Positions 33,662-41,801 of a stretch of DNA of 64,000 nucleotides are shown here, piece after piece (the stretch's first letter is position 1; every line of letters starts with the position of its first letter). Position numbers and translations under genes: made by a program. The notes under the pieces are model-generated. The model had not been told where the DNA came from and made no database searches. It saw only the letters and a program-made list of their open reading frames with translations. Source of the stretch: Streptomyces sp. Go-475. Lineage in GTDB: Bacteria; Actinomycetota; Actinomycetes; Streptomycetales; Streptomycetaceae. The stretch covers positions 496,001-560,000 of the forward strand of contig NZ_CP026121.1 in NCBI RefSeq assembly GCF_003330845.1, given 5' to 3'.

Positions 33662-33785
33662 GGCGGGCACGACGGCGGTGCAGCGCGCACGCGCGTGACG
33701 TCGCCGGCCCCGTACGTACGCCATTCGAGGGAGTCGGCATCCGCTCACCTCGTTCATTTCCAGACACAAGCAAGAGGAGTGCAGC

Positions 33786-34892
33786 GTGAACCGGCTCCAG
33801 CGAGCACTCGCCACTGTGGTCGAGCGGGTCGACACCCCAGCGCCGATCGTGCTGGCCGACGTCATGCAGGACAACATCGACCGCATGCAGGGCTTCGCCG
33901 CCCGGCACGATCTCGATGTCAGGCCTCACGTCAAGACCCACAAGTGCGTGGAGATCGGCCGGCGGCAGATCGAGGCCGGGGCGGTCGGCATCACCGCGGG
34001 CAACGTCGGTGAGGCCGAGGTCTTCGCCGCGGCCGGATTCGACGACATCTTCCTCGCCTACCCGGTCTGGCCCGCGGGAACGAAGGGGCCCCGGATCCGC
34101 CGGCTCGCCGAGTCCATCCGGCTGCGGGTCGGCGTCGACAACCTCGCGGCGATCGAGGCCCTCGCCGACGCGATGGGAGACGAACCGGACCGGCTGCGGG
34201 TCGTGGTCGAGGTCGACTGCGGTGCCCGTCGCTCCGGGGCGCCGCCCGAGGCCGCGGGCGACCTCGCCCTCGCCGCCCGCAAGCGCGGCCTGGTGCCGGT
34301 GGGCGTCTTCACCTATCCCGGTCACGGCAGCTCCGGCCCGGACGCACGCGAGCGCGCCGCGCAGGACCAGGAGGCGGCGCTCACCACCGCGGTACGCAGC
34401 CTCGACGGCGTCGGCATCACCGCGGACGTGGTCAGCGCCGGCTCGACCCCCACCGTCGAGTTCTCCACCAGCAGCGTGATCACCGAGATCCGTCCCGGCG
34501 AGTACGTCTTCGGCGACCTGAACAACGCCCGGCTCGGCGCCTGCGCGGACGATCAGATCGCGTTGTTCGTCGCCGCCACCGTGGTCAGCGACTGGGTGCC
34601 CGGCCAGGTCATCCTCGACGCGGGCACCAAAGCCCTCAGCCGCGAAGGCAGCGACGAGCGCGGCTACGGCCGGGTCGCCGGCACGAAGGCCGTCCTGTCC
34701 AAGCTCAACGAGTACCACGGGTTCCTCGCGCTGCCCGCGGGCGAGGCCCGCCCCGGCGTCGGAACCGTGGTGCCGGTCGTGCCCAACCACGTCTGCCCGG
34801 TCGTCGTCAATTTCGAGGAGCTGATCGTCACCGACAGCGCGGGCGCGTCGCTGCAGCGGTGGCCGGTCGACGCCCGCGGATTCCTCAGCTGA
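33786..34892 (+). CDS. D-threonine aldolase / D-serine dehydratase-like PLP enzyme
   Basis: This 368-residue fold-III PLP enzyme has its Schiff-base lysine in RPHVKTHKC (K50). It also has GNVGEAEVFAAAGFDDIFLAYPV and VEVDCGARRSG. The C-terminal metal site PNHVCPVV has H335 and C337, the zinc/manganese ligands of this family. Members cleave D-beta-hydroxy amino acids to glycine plus aldehyde or dehydrate D-serine or D-threo-3-hydroxyaspartate. Specificity cannot be read. AAGAGGAG precedes the ATG. It follows the RidA-like gene by 124 bp and precedes an SDR gene by 94 bp, in one direction. Confidence 0.88.
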   Translation: MNRLQRALATVVERVDTPAPIVLADVMQDNIDRMQGFAARHDLDVRPHVKTHKCVEIGRRQIEAGAVGITAGNVGEAEVFAAAGFDDIFLAYPVWPAGTKGPRIRRLAESIRLRVGVDNLAAIEALADAMGDEPDRLRVVVEVDCGARRSGAPPEAAGDLALAARKRGLVPVGVFTYPGHGSSGPDARERAAQDQEAALTTAVRSLDGVGITADVVSAGSTPTVEFSTSSVITEIRPGEYVFGDLNNARLGACADDQIALFVAATVVSDWVPGQVILDAGTKALSREGSDERGYGRVAGTKAVLSKLNEYHGFLALPAGEARPGVGTVVPVVPNHVCPVVVNFEELIVTDSAGASLQRWPVDARGFLS

Positions 34893-34957
34893 CGGGCCCC
34901 GGACGACACCCTCGTACCCGAGCCCGCGCCCCCACCCACCCCACCCCGTGAAGGTGG

Positions 34958-35009
34958 CCTGACATGAGACTGAGGAGTGCCCTGACATGGGACTGCCTGA
35001 CATGAGACT
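34958..35009 (+). repeat. Triplicated 14-bp start-codon segment before the SDR
   Basis: CCTGACATGAGACT occurs at 34958-34971 and 34996-35009, with a one-base variant at 34981-34994. Each copy contains an ATG. The first opens a 13-codon frame that ends at the third copy. The second and third are in frame with the SDR. A local duplication of the initiation region is likely and makes the true start ambiguous. Confidence 0.7.
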
Positions 35010-35736
35010 CAAGAACATCACGGCCCTGGTGACCGGTGCCAGCAGTGGCATCGGGGAGGCAGTGAGTTCCCACTTCCGCCGCGAGGGCGCGCGACTGCTG
35101 CTGACCGGCCGCAAGGAGCGACTTCCCTCCGCCCGGCCCGACGACCTGTACGTCCCGGGAGACCTAAACGACGAGGCGTTCGTCGAGGCCCTGGCCGACC
35201 GGGCCGCCGAGTCCCTCGGCACCGTCGACGTCGTCGTCCTCAACCACGGCCTGCAGGCCAGCAGCCCGCTCACCGAGATGCCGTACGACGACGCGAAGAG
35301 GGTGCTCGACAGCAACCTGCTCAGCGCGTTCCTGGTGATGAAGCACTTCGCACCGCTGATGCCCCCCGAAGGAGGCTCGTTCGTCTGCGTCGGTTCACGG
35401 CTCGGCATGGTCGGCAAGCCCGGCGAGGTGCTGTATTCCGCCGCCAAGGGAGGCCTCATCATGCTCGCCAAGGGCGCGGCGATCGAATGGGCACCGCGCA
35501 ACATCCGCGTCAACGTCGTCGCCCCGGGTCTGACCGCCACCCCGATCATCGAAGCCGCGATCCAGCGCAGCGCCGACCCGGAGGCGTACCGCCGCGAGCG
35601 CGAGTCCCAGATTCCGCTGCAACGCCTCGCCACCCCCGAAGAGGTGGCCGACGCGGTCCTCTTCCTCGCATCGTCGGAATCCTCCTACATCACGGGAGCG
35701 GTCCTTCCCGTCGACGGCGGGTACACCGCCTTCTGA
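34987..35736 (+). CDS. Short-chain dehydrogenase/reductase
   Basis: This 249-residue classical SDR has the cofactor motif TGASSGIG (17-24), VVVLNHG, the catalytic serine in VCVGSRLGM, YSAAKGG (Y-x3-K), and RVNVVAPGLTATPI. The terminal GAVLPVDGGYTAF is typical. It oxidises an alcohol or reduces a carbonyl with NAD(P). In this locus it might act on a hydroxyl group of the imported compound before or after the PLP enzyme. The start at 34987 has GAGGAG 9 bp upstream. ATG 35002 is possible. Confidence 0.92.
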   Translation: MGLPDMRLKNITALVTGASSGIGEAVSSHFRREGARLLLTGRKERLPSARPDDLYVPGDLNDEAFVEALADRAAESLGTVDVVVLNHGLQASSPLTEMPYDDAKRVLDSNLLSAFLVMKHFAPLMPPEGGSFVCVGSRLGMVGKPGEVLYSAAKGGLIMLAKGAAIEWAPRNIRVNVVAPGLTATPIIEAAIQRSADPEAYRRERESQIPLQRLATPEEVADAVLFLASSESSYITGAVLPVDGGYTAF

Positions 35737-36192
35737 ACCATGGCGGCATGACCGATCGACCACATGATCGAGCGCATGCCGAAGGAGAGGCGACGTAGGG
35801 ACGTCGCACTCCAGGCGCTGGTGCGGGCTTGCGCGCGGGTGTCGAGCGCGCACCCCGGTCGCCGCACACGAACTGCGCCACCCACAGCGCGCCCCCGCGG
35901 AGAACCTCGCCCGCACCCCTGCTGAGAACCTCGTTCGCGCCCCTGTGGAGAACCTCGTCCGCGGTCCTGTGGAGAACCTCGTCCGCGGTCCTGTGGAGAA
36001 CCTCGTCCGCGGTCCTGAGTCGGGCGAGTACGTCAGCGGACCGCGCCGGCCGTGCCGCACCGGCGGGCGTCGGCCGCCACTTGGCGGGCCTTCGATGGCG
36101 GCAACCGGTTCCTCCCCTTGCCCTCTTCACCTCCCTTGTCCCTTTACGGATTCCCGTATCCCAATTCCCAACGATCTCCAGGAGGCTCTGCC
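35737..36192. other. 456-bp gap between the SDR and the transporter operon
   Basis: No credible gene is seen. A 17-codon frame (35748 onward, encoding MTDRPHDRAHAEGEAT) ends near a free AAGGAGAGG site. One operator half-site TCGACCA lies at 35756-35762. The middle is occupied by the 24-bp tandem repeat described separately. CAGGAGG directly before 36193 is the ribosome site of the binding-protein gene. Confidence 0.5.
35898..36017. repeat. 24-bp tandem repeat, about five copies
   Basis: The unit is GAGAACCTCGTCCGCGGTCC plus TGTG. Three copies are nearly identical and two upstream copies are diverged (GAGAACCTCGTTCGCGCCCC and GAGAACCTCGCCCGCACCCC). A multiple-of-three unit keeps frames open across it, which explains the repetitive peptides in several frames. 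I see no gene there. There are no spacers, so it is not a CRISPR array. Confidence 0.85.
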
Positions 36193-37290
36193 ATGGAAGG
36201 CAACCGGACAGCCCGCAGAACCGTACTCCGTACCGCAGGCGTTCTTGCCGCTGCCTCGGCCCTGACCGGCTGCGGCACCCTGATGGGCTCCGGCGAAAGC
36301 CGCGGCTCGTCGGGCGGTGGCGGCAAGAAGCGGCTCGTCGTCAGCAACAGCGGCGGCGCCTACAACGACGCGCTGACGAAGGCGATCTACGAGCCGTTCG
36401 CCAAGGAGACCGGCATCACGGTCACCACGGTCAACTACCAGTCCGCCCAGATCATCGCCCAGGTCAAGCAGGGCCGTCCGCAGGTCGACCTGATGGACAA
36501 CTCGCTGCTGATCTTCCAGAAGATGGCGCGCCTGGAATGTCTGGAGCCCATCGATCACGACCGGCTGAAGAACGTCAAGGGCGCCGGGATCGCGGAACAC
36601 AACCTGCCCGAGCACGCGGTCGGCAAGAACGTGTGGGCCAGCCTCATGGCCTACCGCACGGACAGCCTCAAGCGCGCCCCGAAGAGCTGGGCCGACTTCT
36701 GGAACACGCATTCCTTCGCCGGTCCGCGCTCGCTGCAGAGCGCGGAAGTGGACCTACCGGAGCTGGAGTTCGCCCTGCTCGCTGACGGTGTACCGCTGGA
36801 CAAGCTGTATCCGCTGGATGTGGACCGGGCGTTCGCCTCGATGTCGCGGATCCGCGGCGGCGTGAAGAAGTTCTGGAACACCGGCGCCCTGCCGGCGGTC
36901 CTGCTCGGCCGCAAGGAGGTCGTCATGACCAGCCTGTGGGGTGGCCGCGCGGACGAGCTGATCAAGCAGGGCATTCCGATCGCTTACCAGTGGCACGGGG
37001 CCCGCAGGATGACCAGCGGCTGGGGCATTCCGAAGGGCGCGGACAACACGGACGCGGCCTACAAGCTGATCGACTTCTCCCTGCGCCCCGAGGTCCAGGC
37101 GGCGTTCTCCAAGCTCTTCCCGCATGGCCCGGTGGTCCCCGGCGCCGTCAAGCTGCTCTCCGACGACGTCCTGGCCACGCTCCCCACCTCCCCCGAGAAC
37201 CTCAAGAATGGGTTCGACGCCGATGTGGCGTGGTGGGACAAGAACCTCGAGGCGGTTACCAAGCGCTGGCAGGAGTGGGCCGATGCCTGA
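36193..37290 (+). CDS. PotD-type extracellular solute-binding lipoprotein
   Basis: The protein has 365 residues. The N-terminus RRTVLRTAGVLAAASALTGC carries a lipobox with lipidated C27 and a twin-arginine-like start. A glycine/serine tether follows, then a family-1 binding protein: RLVVSNSGGAYNDALTKAIYEPFAKETGI, VVMTSLWGGRADELIKQGIPIAYQW, and DFSLRPEVQAAF. This subgroup binds polyamines, related amines, opines or amino-acid derivatives. It begins a four-gene ABC importer set. The ligand is not identifiable by eye. Confidence 0.92.
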   Translation: MEGNRTARRTVLRTAGVLAAASALTGCGTLMGSGESRGSSGGGGKKRLVVSNSGGAYNDALTKAIYEPFAKETGITVTTVNYQSAQIIAQVKQGRPQVDLMDNSLLIFQKMARLECLEPIDHDRLKNVKGAGIAEHNLPEHAVGKNVWASLMAYRTDSLKRAPKSWADFWNTHSFAGPRSLQSAEVDLPELEFALLADGVPLDKLYPLDVDRAFASMSRIRGGVKKFWNTGALPAVLLGRKEVVMTSLWGGRADELIKQGIPIAYQWHGARRMTSGWGIPKGADNTDAAYKLIDFSLRPEVQAAFSKLFPHGPVVPGAVKLLSDDVLATLPTSPENLKNGFDADVAWWDKNLEAVTKRWQEWADA

Positions 37291-38413
37291 GCAGACACTT
37301 CTGGCCTCGGCGCTGGCCCCGGGCTCTTCGCTGACCGGTAAGTCGCTGTCGGTGAAGGGGCTGCGCAAGTCCTACAGCGGGACGACGGTGGTCGACGGGG
37401 TGGACATGGAGATCGCGGCGGGTGAGTTCGTCACCTTCCTCGGCTCTTCCGGCTCGGGCAAGACCACGACGTTGATGATGCTGGCCGGGTTCACCGAGCC
37501 CGACTCCGGCACCATCGCCGTCGACGGCCGGGACATCACCCGCCTCAACCCCGGCAAGCGCGACTTCGGCTTCGTCTTCCAGCAGTACCTGCTCTTCCCC
37601 CACATGACCGTGACGGAGAACGTCGCCTTCCCCCTGCAACTGCGCGGCGTGTCGAAGGCGGAGATCCGCCGGCGGGTCGGGGAGACGCTGGAGGCGGCCG
37701 GGCTGTCGAAGTTCGCCGGCCGCAAGCCCCGCGAACTCTCCGGCGGCCAGCAGCAGCGTGTCGCGCTGTGCCGGGTGCTGGTCTACCGCCCGCCGATCGT
37801 GCTGATGGACGAACCGCTGGGCGCGCTGGACAAGAAGCTGCGCGACCAGATGCAGACCGAGATCAAGTCCATCCAGCGCGAACTCGGCCTGACCGTCGTG
37901 TACGTGACGCACGACCAGGAGGAAGCCCTGGTCATGTCGGACCGGATCGCCATCATGAAGGACGGCCGCATCGAGCAGTTCGACACCCCTCGCGGCCTCT
38001 TCGAACGACCCTCCTCTCCCTTCGTCGCCGACTTCCTGGGCGCCGCCAACTTCCTCACCGGCAAGGTCGAGGAATCGACCGAGGACGGGTGCACCCCGGT
38101 GCGTCTGGACACCGGCGGTGTCCTCAAGGCCCGCGCGCACGCCTTGGCTCCGGGCCAACGGGTCCGCGCCGCCGTCCGGCCGAGCAAGCTCCGCCTGGTC
38201 AGCGCCGAGGAGAGCTGCTGTACCGGCACGGTCGAAACGGCCGTCTATGTGGGTTCGCTGACCCGGATCACCGTGCGCCTGGACGGGGCCGCCCCCGGCA
38301 CACCCCCACTGCGCATCGAAACCGCCGCCACCCCGCCGCGCCCGGGCGAGCGGGTGTGTGTCACCGCCGACCATGAGGACGTCAGTGTCTTCGACGAGAC
38401 GGACGGGGGGTGA
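37283..38413 (+). CDS. PotA-type ABC importer ATPase
   Basis: The protein has 376 residues. Walker A is LGSSGSGKTT (53-62), the Q-loop QQYLLFPHMT, signature LSGGQQQR, Walker B VLMDEPLGALD and H-loop VTHDQEE. The C-terminal 130 residues form the regulatory TOBE/OB domain (RAAVRPSKLRL). It powers uptake through the two permeases that follow. The ATG overlaps the end of the binding-protein gene by 8 bp, showing a tight operon. Confidence 0.95.
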   Translation: MPEQTLLASALAPGSSLTGKSLSVKGLRKSYSGTTVVDGVDMEIAAGEFVTFLGSSGSGKTTTLMMLAGFTEPDSGTIAVDGRDITRLNPGKRDFGFVFQQYLLFPHMTVTENVAFPLQLRGVSKAEIRRRVGETLEAAGLSKFAGRKPRELSGGQQQRVALCRVLVYRPPIVLMDEPLGALDKKLRDQMQTEIKSIQRELGLTVVYVTHDQEEALVMSDRIAIMKDGRIEQFDTPRGLFERPSSPFVADFLGAANFLTGKVEESTEDGCTPVRLDTGGVLKARAHALAPGQRVRAAVRPSKLRLVSAEESCCTGTVETAVYVGSLTRITVRLDGAAPGTPPLRIETAATPPRPGERVCVTADHEDVSVFDETDGG

Positions 38414-38416
38414 GTC

Positions 38417-39322
38417 ATGGCCGGCACCGCTCTCGCACCCGCCAAGGTGCCCGTGAGGAAAACGTCCGCCAAGCGCGGACACCGCTCCCGCATCGCCCTG
38501 GTCAACGCCGTCCCCGTCACGGTGTTCCTCCTCGTGCTGTTCGTCTACCCGATCGTCGGCGTGCTCTCGCTGAGCCTGAAGGGCGACAGCGGCGGGTTCA
38601 CCCTGCACTGGTACACCGACGCCCTCAGCGGCGCGAACCTGTCCGTGCTGATGTCCACCCTGCGCATCTCGGCGGAGACCGCGGTACTCAGCCTGCTGGT
38701 GGGCTTCGTCCTGGCGCACGCCATCGCCCGCATGCGGCCCGTCTTCGCCGCGCTGGCCATGCTGATCGTGGTCGTGCCGCACTTCATCAGCGCCCTGGTG
38801 CGCACCTACGGCTGGATCATCATGCTCGGTGAACACGGCCTGATCAACACACTGCTGACCTCCATGGACATGCCCGGCGCGCCGTACTCGCTGCTCTACA
38901 ACGAGGTCGGTGTCGTCATCGGTACCACCTCGGTGATGCTCCCCTACACCGTCCTCGTCCTCCAGGGCGTGATGCGCGGGGTCGACCGACGGCTGCTCGC
39001 CGCGGCCGCCGGGTTCGGTGCCTCCCGTTGGACGATCTTCGTCAGGGTGTATCTGCCGCTGGTCGCGCCGGGTATCGGCACGGCGGGGCTGCTGAGCTTC
39101 ATCCTCTGCCTGGGCTACTACATCACTCCCGCCCTGATGGGCGGCGACAAACAAACCGTCGTCGCCGCACTCATCGACCAGCAGGTCATGAAGCAGGACC
39201 AGTGGAACTCGGCCGCCGCCTTCGGCGTCATCCTGCTCCTGCTCACCTTCGCCGGCCTGGGCATCCTCGGCCTGGCCAAACTCCGCCGCAAGAACACCGC
39301 CGCACGAGGAGGCAGCTCATGA
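38417..39322 (+). CDS. PotB-type ABC permease
   Basis: This 301-residue membrane protein has about six helices. The first is VNAVPVTVFLLVLFVYPIVGVLSL. The coupling EAA-type loop reads GVDRRLLAAAAGFGASRWTIFVRVYLPLVAPGI. It pairs with the next gene to form the transmembrane channel. The start follows GGGGGGTGA. The final codons overlap the next gene by 4 bp (ATGA). Confidence 0.95.
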   Translation: MAGTALAPAKVPVRKTSAKRGHRSRIALVNAVPVTVFLLVLFVYPIVGVLSLSLKGDSGGFTLHWYTDALSGANLSVLMSTLRISAETAVLSLLVGFVLAHAIARMRPVFAALAMLIVVVPHFISALVRTYGWIIMLGEHGLINTLLTSMDMPGAPYSLLYNEVGVVIGTTSVMLPYTVLVLQGVMRGVDRRLLAAAAGFGASRWTIFVRVYLPLVAPGIGTAGLLSFILCLGYYITPALMGGDKQTVVAALIDQQVMKQDQWNSAAAFGVILLLLTFAGLGILGLAKLRRKNTAARGGSS

Positions 39323-40155
39323 TGGAACTGCCCCCCACCCGGGCCGGACACATCAGGCGGGCCCTGAGCGCCACCGCCATCCTGCTGTTCCTGGCGATGC
39401 CCATCGTGATCATCCTGGTCACGTCCTTCGGCGCCGACGGCATCGGCACCTTCCCGCCCAAGGACTACAGCACCCGCTGGTACGAGCAGATGGCCGCACC
39501 CGGCGGCAACTGGGCCACCTCCATCGCCCTGTCCAGCCTCATCGCGGCACTGACCACCGTGTTCTCCCTGATCCTGGGCGTGACCGCGGCGACCGCCCTG
39601 GCCCGTGGCCGGCTGCCCCTGCACGCGGCCGTCTACGGACTGGTCCTGGCCCCCATGCTCATCCCGCAGGTGGTCATCGCGCTCGGGTTGTTCCTGTTCT
39701 TCGAGCCGGTCGGCATGCTCGGCAGTCCCCTGGCCATCGCCCTGGGCCACACCGTGCTGGCCTCGCCGGTGGCGATCCTCATCATGATCTCCACCCTCAA
39801 GGGCATCGACGAGCGGCTGGAGGACGCCGCCGCCAGCATGGGCGCGAGCCGGATGACCATCGCCCGGCGCATCACCTTCCCCCTGGCCACCCCCGGCCTG
39901 ATCGCGGCAGCGGTGTTCTCCTTCATCACCAGCTTCGACGAGTTCTTCATCGCCCAGTTCCTGTCCACCCCCGACACCCGCACCCTGCCGGTCCTCGTCT
40001 TCAACGCCCTCCAGTTCGACGTCGACCCCACCGTCACCGCCGTCAGCGCCGTCCTGATCGCCCTCGCCATCCTCGCCCTCGCCCTCGTCGCCGCCGTCCG
40101 CAAACTCGGCGGCCACCGCAACGGCGGCACCCTCCCCGTCGAACCCCTCACCTGA
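39319..40155 (+). CDS. PotC-type ABC permease
   Basis: This 278-residue permease has a first helix AILLFLAMPIVIILVTSFG and coupling loop GIDERLEDAAASMGASRMTIARRITFPLATPGL. It contains the family segment FSFITSFDEFFIAQFLS. Two adjacent ATGs (39319, 39322) follow GAGGAGGCAG. It is the last gene of the importer operon and is followed by a strong hairpin. Confidence 0.95.
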   Translation: MMELPPTRAGHIRRALSATAILLFLAMPIVIILVTSFGADGIGTFPPKDYSTRWYEQMAAPGGNWATSIALSSLIAALTTVFSLILGVTAATALARGRLPLHAAVYGLVLAPMLIPQVVIALGLFLFFEPVGMLGSPLAIALGHTVLASPVAILIMISTLKGIDERLEDAAASMGASRMTIARRITFPLATPGLIAAAVFSFITSFDEFFIAQFLSTPDTRTLPVLVFNALQFDVDPTVTAVSAVLIALAILALALVAAVRKLGGHRNGGTLPVEPLT

Positions 40156-40170
40156 CCGGACCCCTTCGAC

Positions 40171-40222
40171 GAGGAGGCCAGGCCGTCGCCGACGACAACG
40201 TCGCGCGCGGTCTGGCCTCCTC
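40171..40222. terminator. Hairpin between convergent permease and oxidase genes
   Basis: GAGGAGGCCAG (40171-40181) pairs with CTGGCCTCCTC (40212-40222). It lies between the importer operon and the convergent oxidase gene and may serve both. Confidence 0.75.
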
Positions 40223-40279
40223 ACTCGCGCCCCACAACCTCAACCGCGCCCGCCCGTCCGCTCAGCCTCCTTGTTCCGC

Positions 40280-41557
40280 TTACTTGATGAGGTCCATGAA
40301 CTTGTAGAAGCCGCCCGCGAAGGGCAGGAACCAGGGCGGGCCGAAGTGGCCGGGGATGCGCTTGAAGGGGAGGTCGCTCCAGGGGTTGGCGCCGGTGTCA
40401 CCGTTCATGTACTCGGCCATCTGCTTGCCCATGTGGGTCGCCATCTGGACGCCGTGGCCCGAGTAGCCGAGGGAGTAGAACAGCCCGTCCTGCTCACCGG
40501 CGTGGACCATGCGGTCCATGCTCATGTCGACCAGGCCGCCCCAGCAGTAGTCGACGCGCGCGTCCGTGAGCTGTGGGAAGACCTCGGTCATCGTCTTGTG
40601 CAGGATGCGGCCGCTCTTGGCGTCCGACTGCTGGTCGGAACCGGCGAAGCGGGCGCGGCCGCCGAACAGCAGCCGGTGGTCCGGGGTGATGCGGAAGTAG
40701 TTCAGCAGGTTCATGCTGTTCGATGCCATCCGCCGGTTGGGCAGCAGCAGGTCGCAGACGTCCTTGCCCAGCGGTTCGGTCACGATGATGAAGCTGCCGA
40801 CAGGTGCGATCCGCACCTGGTGCCAGCGGAACGGCCGGCTCGTGTAGCCGCTGGTCGCGACGAGCACCTGGTCGGCCCGGACGGTCCCGCGCGGGGTGAC
40901 CAGCTCGTGCCGCGTGCCGCCCAGCCGGGTGACCTTTTCGACCGGGGCCTTCTCGTGGATGGTGGCGCCTGCCCGGACGGCGGCCTCGGCGAGTCCCTTG
41001 GTGAACTTGCCGACGTGCAGCCCGGCGCTCCTGGCCTCGACCATCCCGCCGTGATAGGCGTCGGAGCCGATCTCGGAACGCAGTTCGCTCTTGGGGACCA
41101 GGCGGGTCTCCAGCCCGAGTCGGCCGGACATGATCTCGTGGGTCTTGCGCAGCCCCTCGAAGTGGGCCGGCTTGGACGCCAGGTTCAACTTGCCCGTGCG
41201 GGCGAAGTCGCAGTCGATGTTCTCGTCCCTGATGAGCTTCTCAAGGGTGTCGACCGCGTCGTGGTAGGCCATCAGATACGCCTTGGCGGTGTCGAAGCCG
41301 TAGCGGGCGATCGCGGAGCGGAAGCCGATCGACAGTCCCGTGGTGGCCATGCCGCCGTTGCGGCCGGAAGCGCCGAAGCCGACGGTGTCCTTCTCGAAGA
41401 CGTGCACGTCGGCGCCCTTGCGCGCCAGGTGCAGTGCCGCCGACAGGCCGGTCAGGCCGGCTCCGACGATGGCCACGTCGGCACTCCCACCGATCTGGGT
41501 CCGGGACCGGTCAGGTCCCTGGGGCGCGGTGTCGAGCCAATAGGGGGTGAACTTCAT
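40280..41557 (-). CDS. FAD-dependent amine/amino-acid oxidase (DAO/PuuB-like)
   Basis: The protein has 425 residues. The FAD motif is VAIVGAGLTGLSAALHLARKGADVHVFE (28-55, GxGxxG then E). It has GASGRNGGMATTG (62-74), typical of gamma-glutamylputrescine-oxidase-like enzymes, and a C-terminal GLFYSLGYSGHGVQMATHMGKQMAEY that closes the flavin site. It should oxidise an amine or N-substituted amino acid to an imine with release of hydrogen peroxide. That would supply a substrate for the RidA-like protein. The gene is divergent from the HAD gene across an interval with two operators. Confidence 0.9.
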   Translation of the reverse strand: MKFTPYWLDTAPQGPDRSRTQIGGSADVAIVGAGLTGLSAALHLARKGADVHVFEKDTVGFGASGRNGGMATTGLSIGFRSAIARYGFDTAKAYLMAYHDAVDTLEKLIRDENIDCDFARTGKLNLASKPAHFEGLRKTHEIMSGRLGLETRLVPKSELRSEIGSDAYHGGMVEARSAGLHVGKFTKGLAEAAVRAGATIHEKAPVEKVTRLGGTRHELVTPRGTVRADQVLVATSGYTSRPFRWHQVRIAPVGSFIIVTEPLGKDVCDLLLPNRRMASNSMNLLNYFRITPDHRLLFGGRARFAGSDQQSDAKSGRILHKTMTEVFPQLTDARVDYCWGGLVDMSMDRMVHAGEQDGLFYSLGYSGHGVQMATHMGKQMAEYMNGDTGANPWSDLPFKRIPGHFGPPWFLPFAGGFYKFMDLIK

Positions 41558-41645
41558 ATCGCTGCTCTCCTGCCAGTGCTGTCAGCCGCCGTCGGGAGTC
41601 GGCTCGCTGCTCGGGGGCCGTTGACAGGGGCCGACCCTACACATA

Positions 41646-41662
41646 TGGTCGACAATCGACAA
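41646..41662. promoter_or_regulatory. GntR operator copy 3 (oxidase side of the divergent region)
   Basis: TGGTCGACAATCGACAA, followed by a further half-site GCGACCA that extends the partial dyad. It lies about 90 bp upstream of the oxidase start and so is placed to control the minus-strand gene. Confidence 0.8.
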
Positions 41663-41732
41663 GCGACCAAACCTGACCGGTTTGACCGGTCCGGCCGGGC
41701 CGCAACCTCGCCCTATTGACAAGCGACAAACA

Positions 41733-41749
41733 TGGTCGACAATCGACCA
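41733..41749. promoter_or_regulatory. GntR operator copy 4, perfect palindrome
   Basis: TGGTCGACAATCGACCA is a perfect 7+3+7 inverted repeat. An adjacent TTGACAAGCGACAAA immediately upstream adds another half-site and could double as a -35 element. It is placed to control the HAD gene 53 bp downstream. Confidence 0.85.
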
Positions 41750-41801
41750 AAAGCCAGGGCGTCGACGACGCCCTGGGGACACTCAAAACGTGGAGGACCC
41801 C

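Noticed and set aside
35898..36017. Possible CRISPR array
   Set aside because: The units are directly abutting with no unique spacers and no cas genes are present.
35829..36785. Open frame with repeated LWRTSSAV peptides
   Set aside because: It is produced by the 24-bp tandem repeat and then runs out of frame through the binding-protein gene. There is no start signal or family match.
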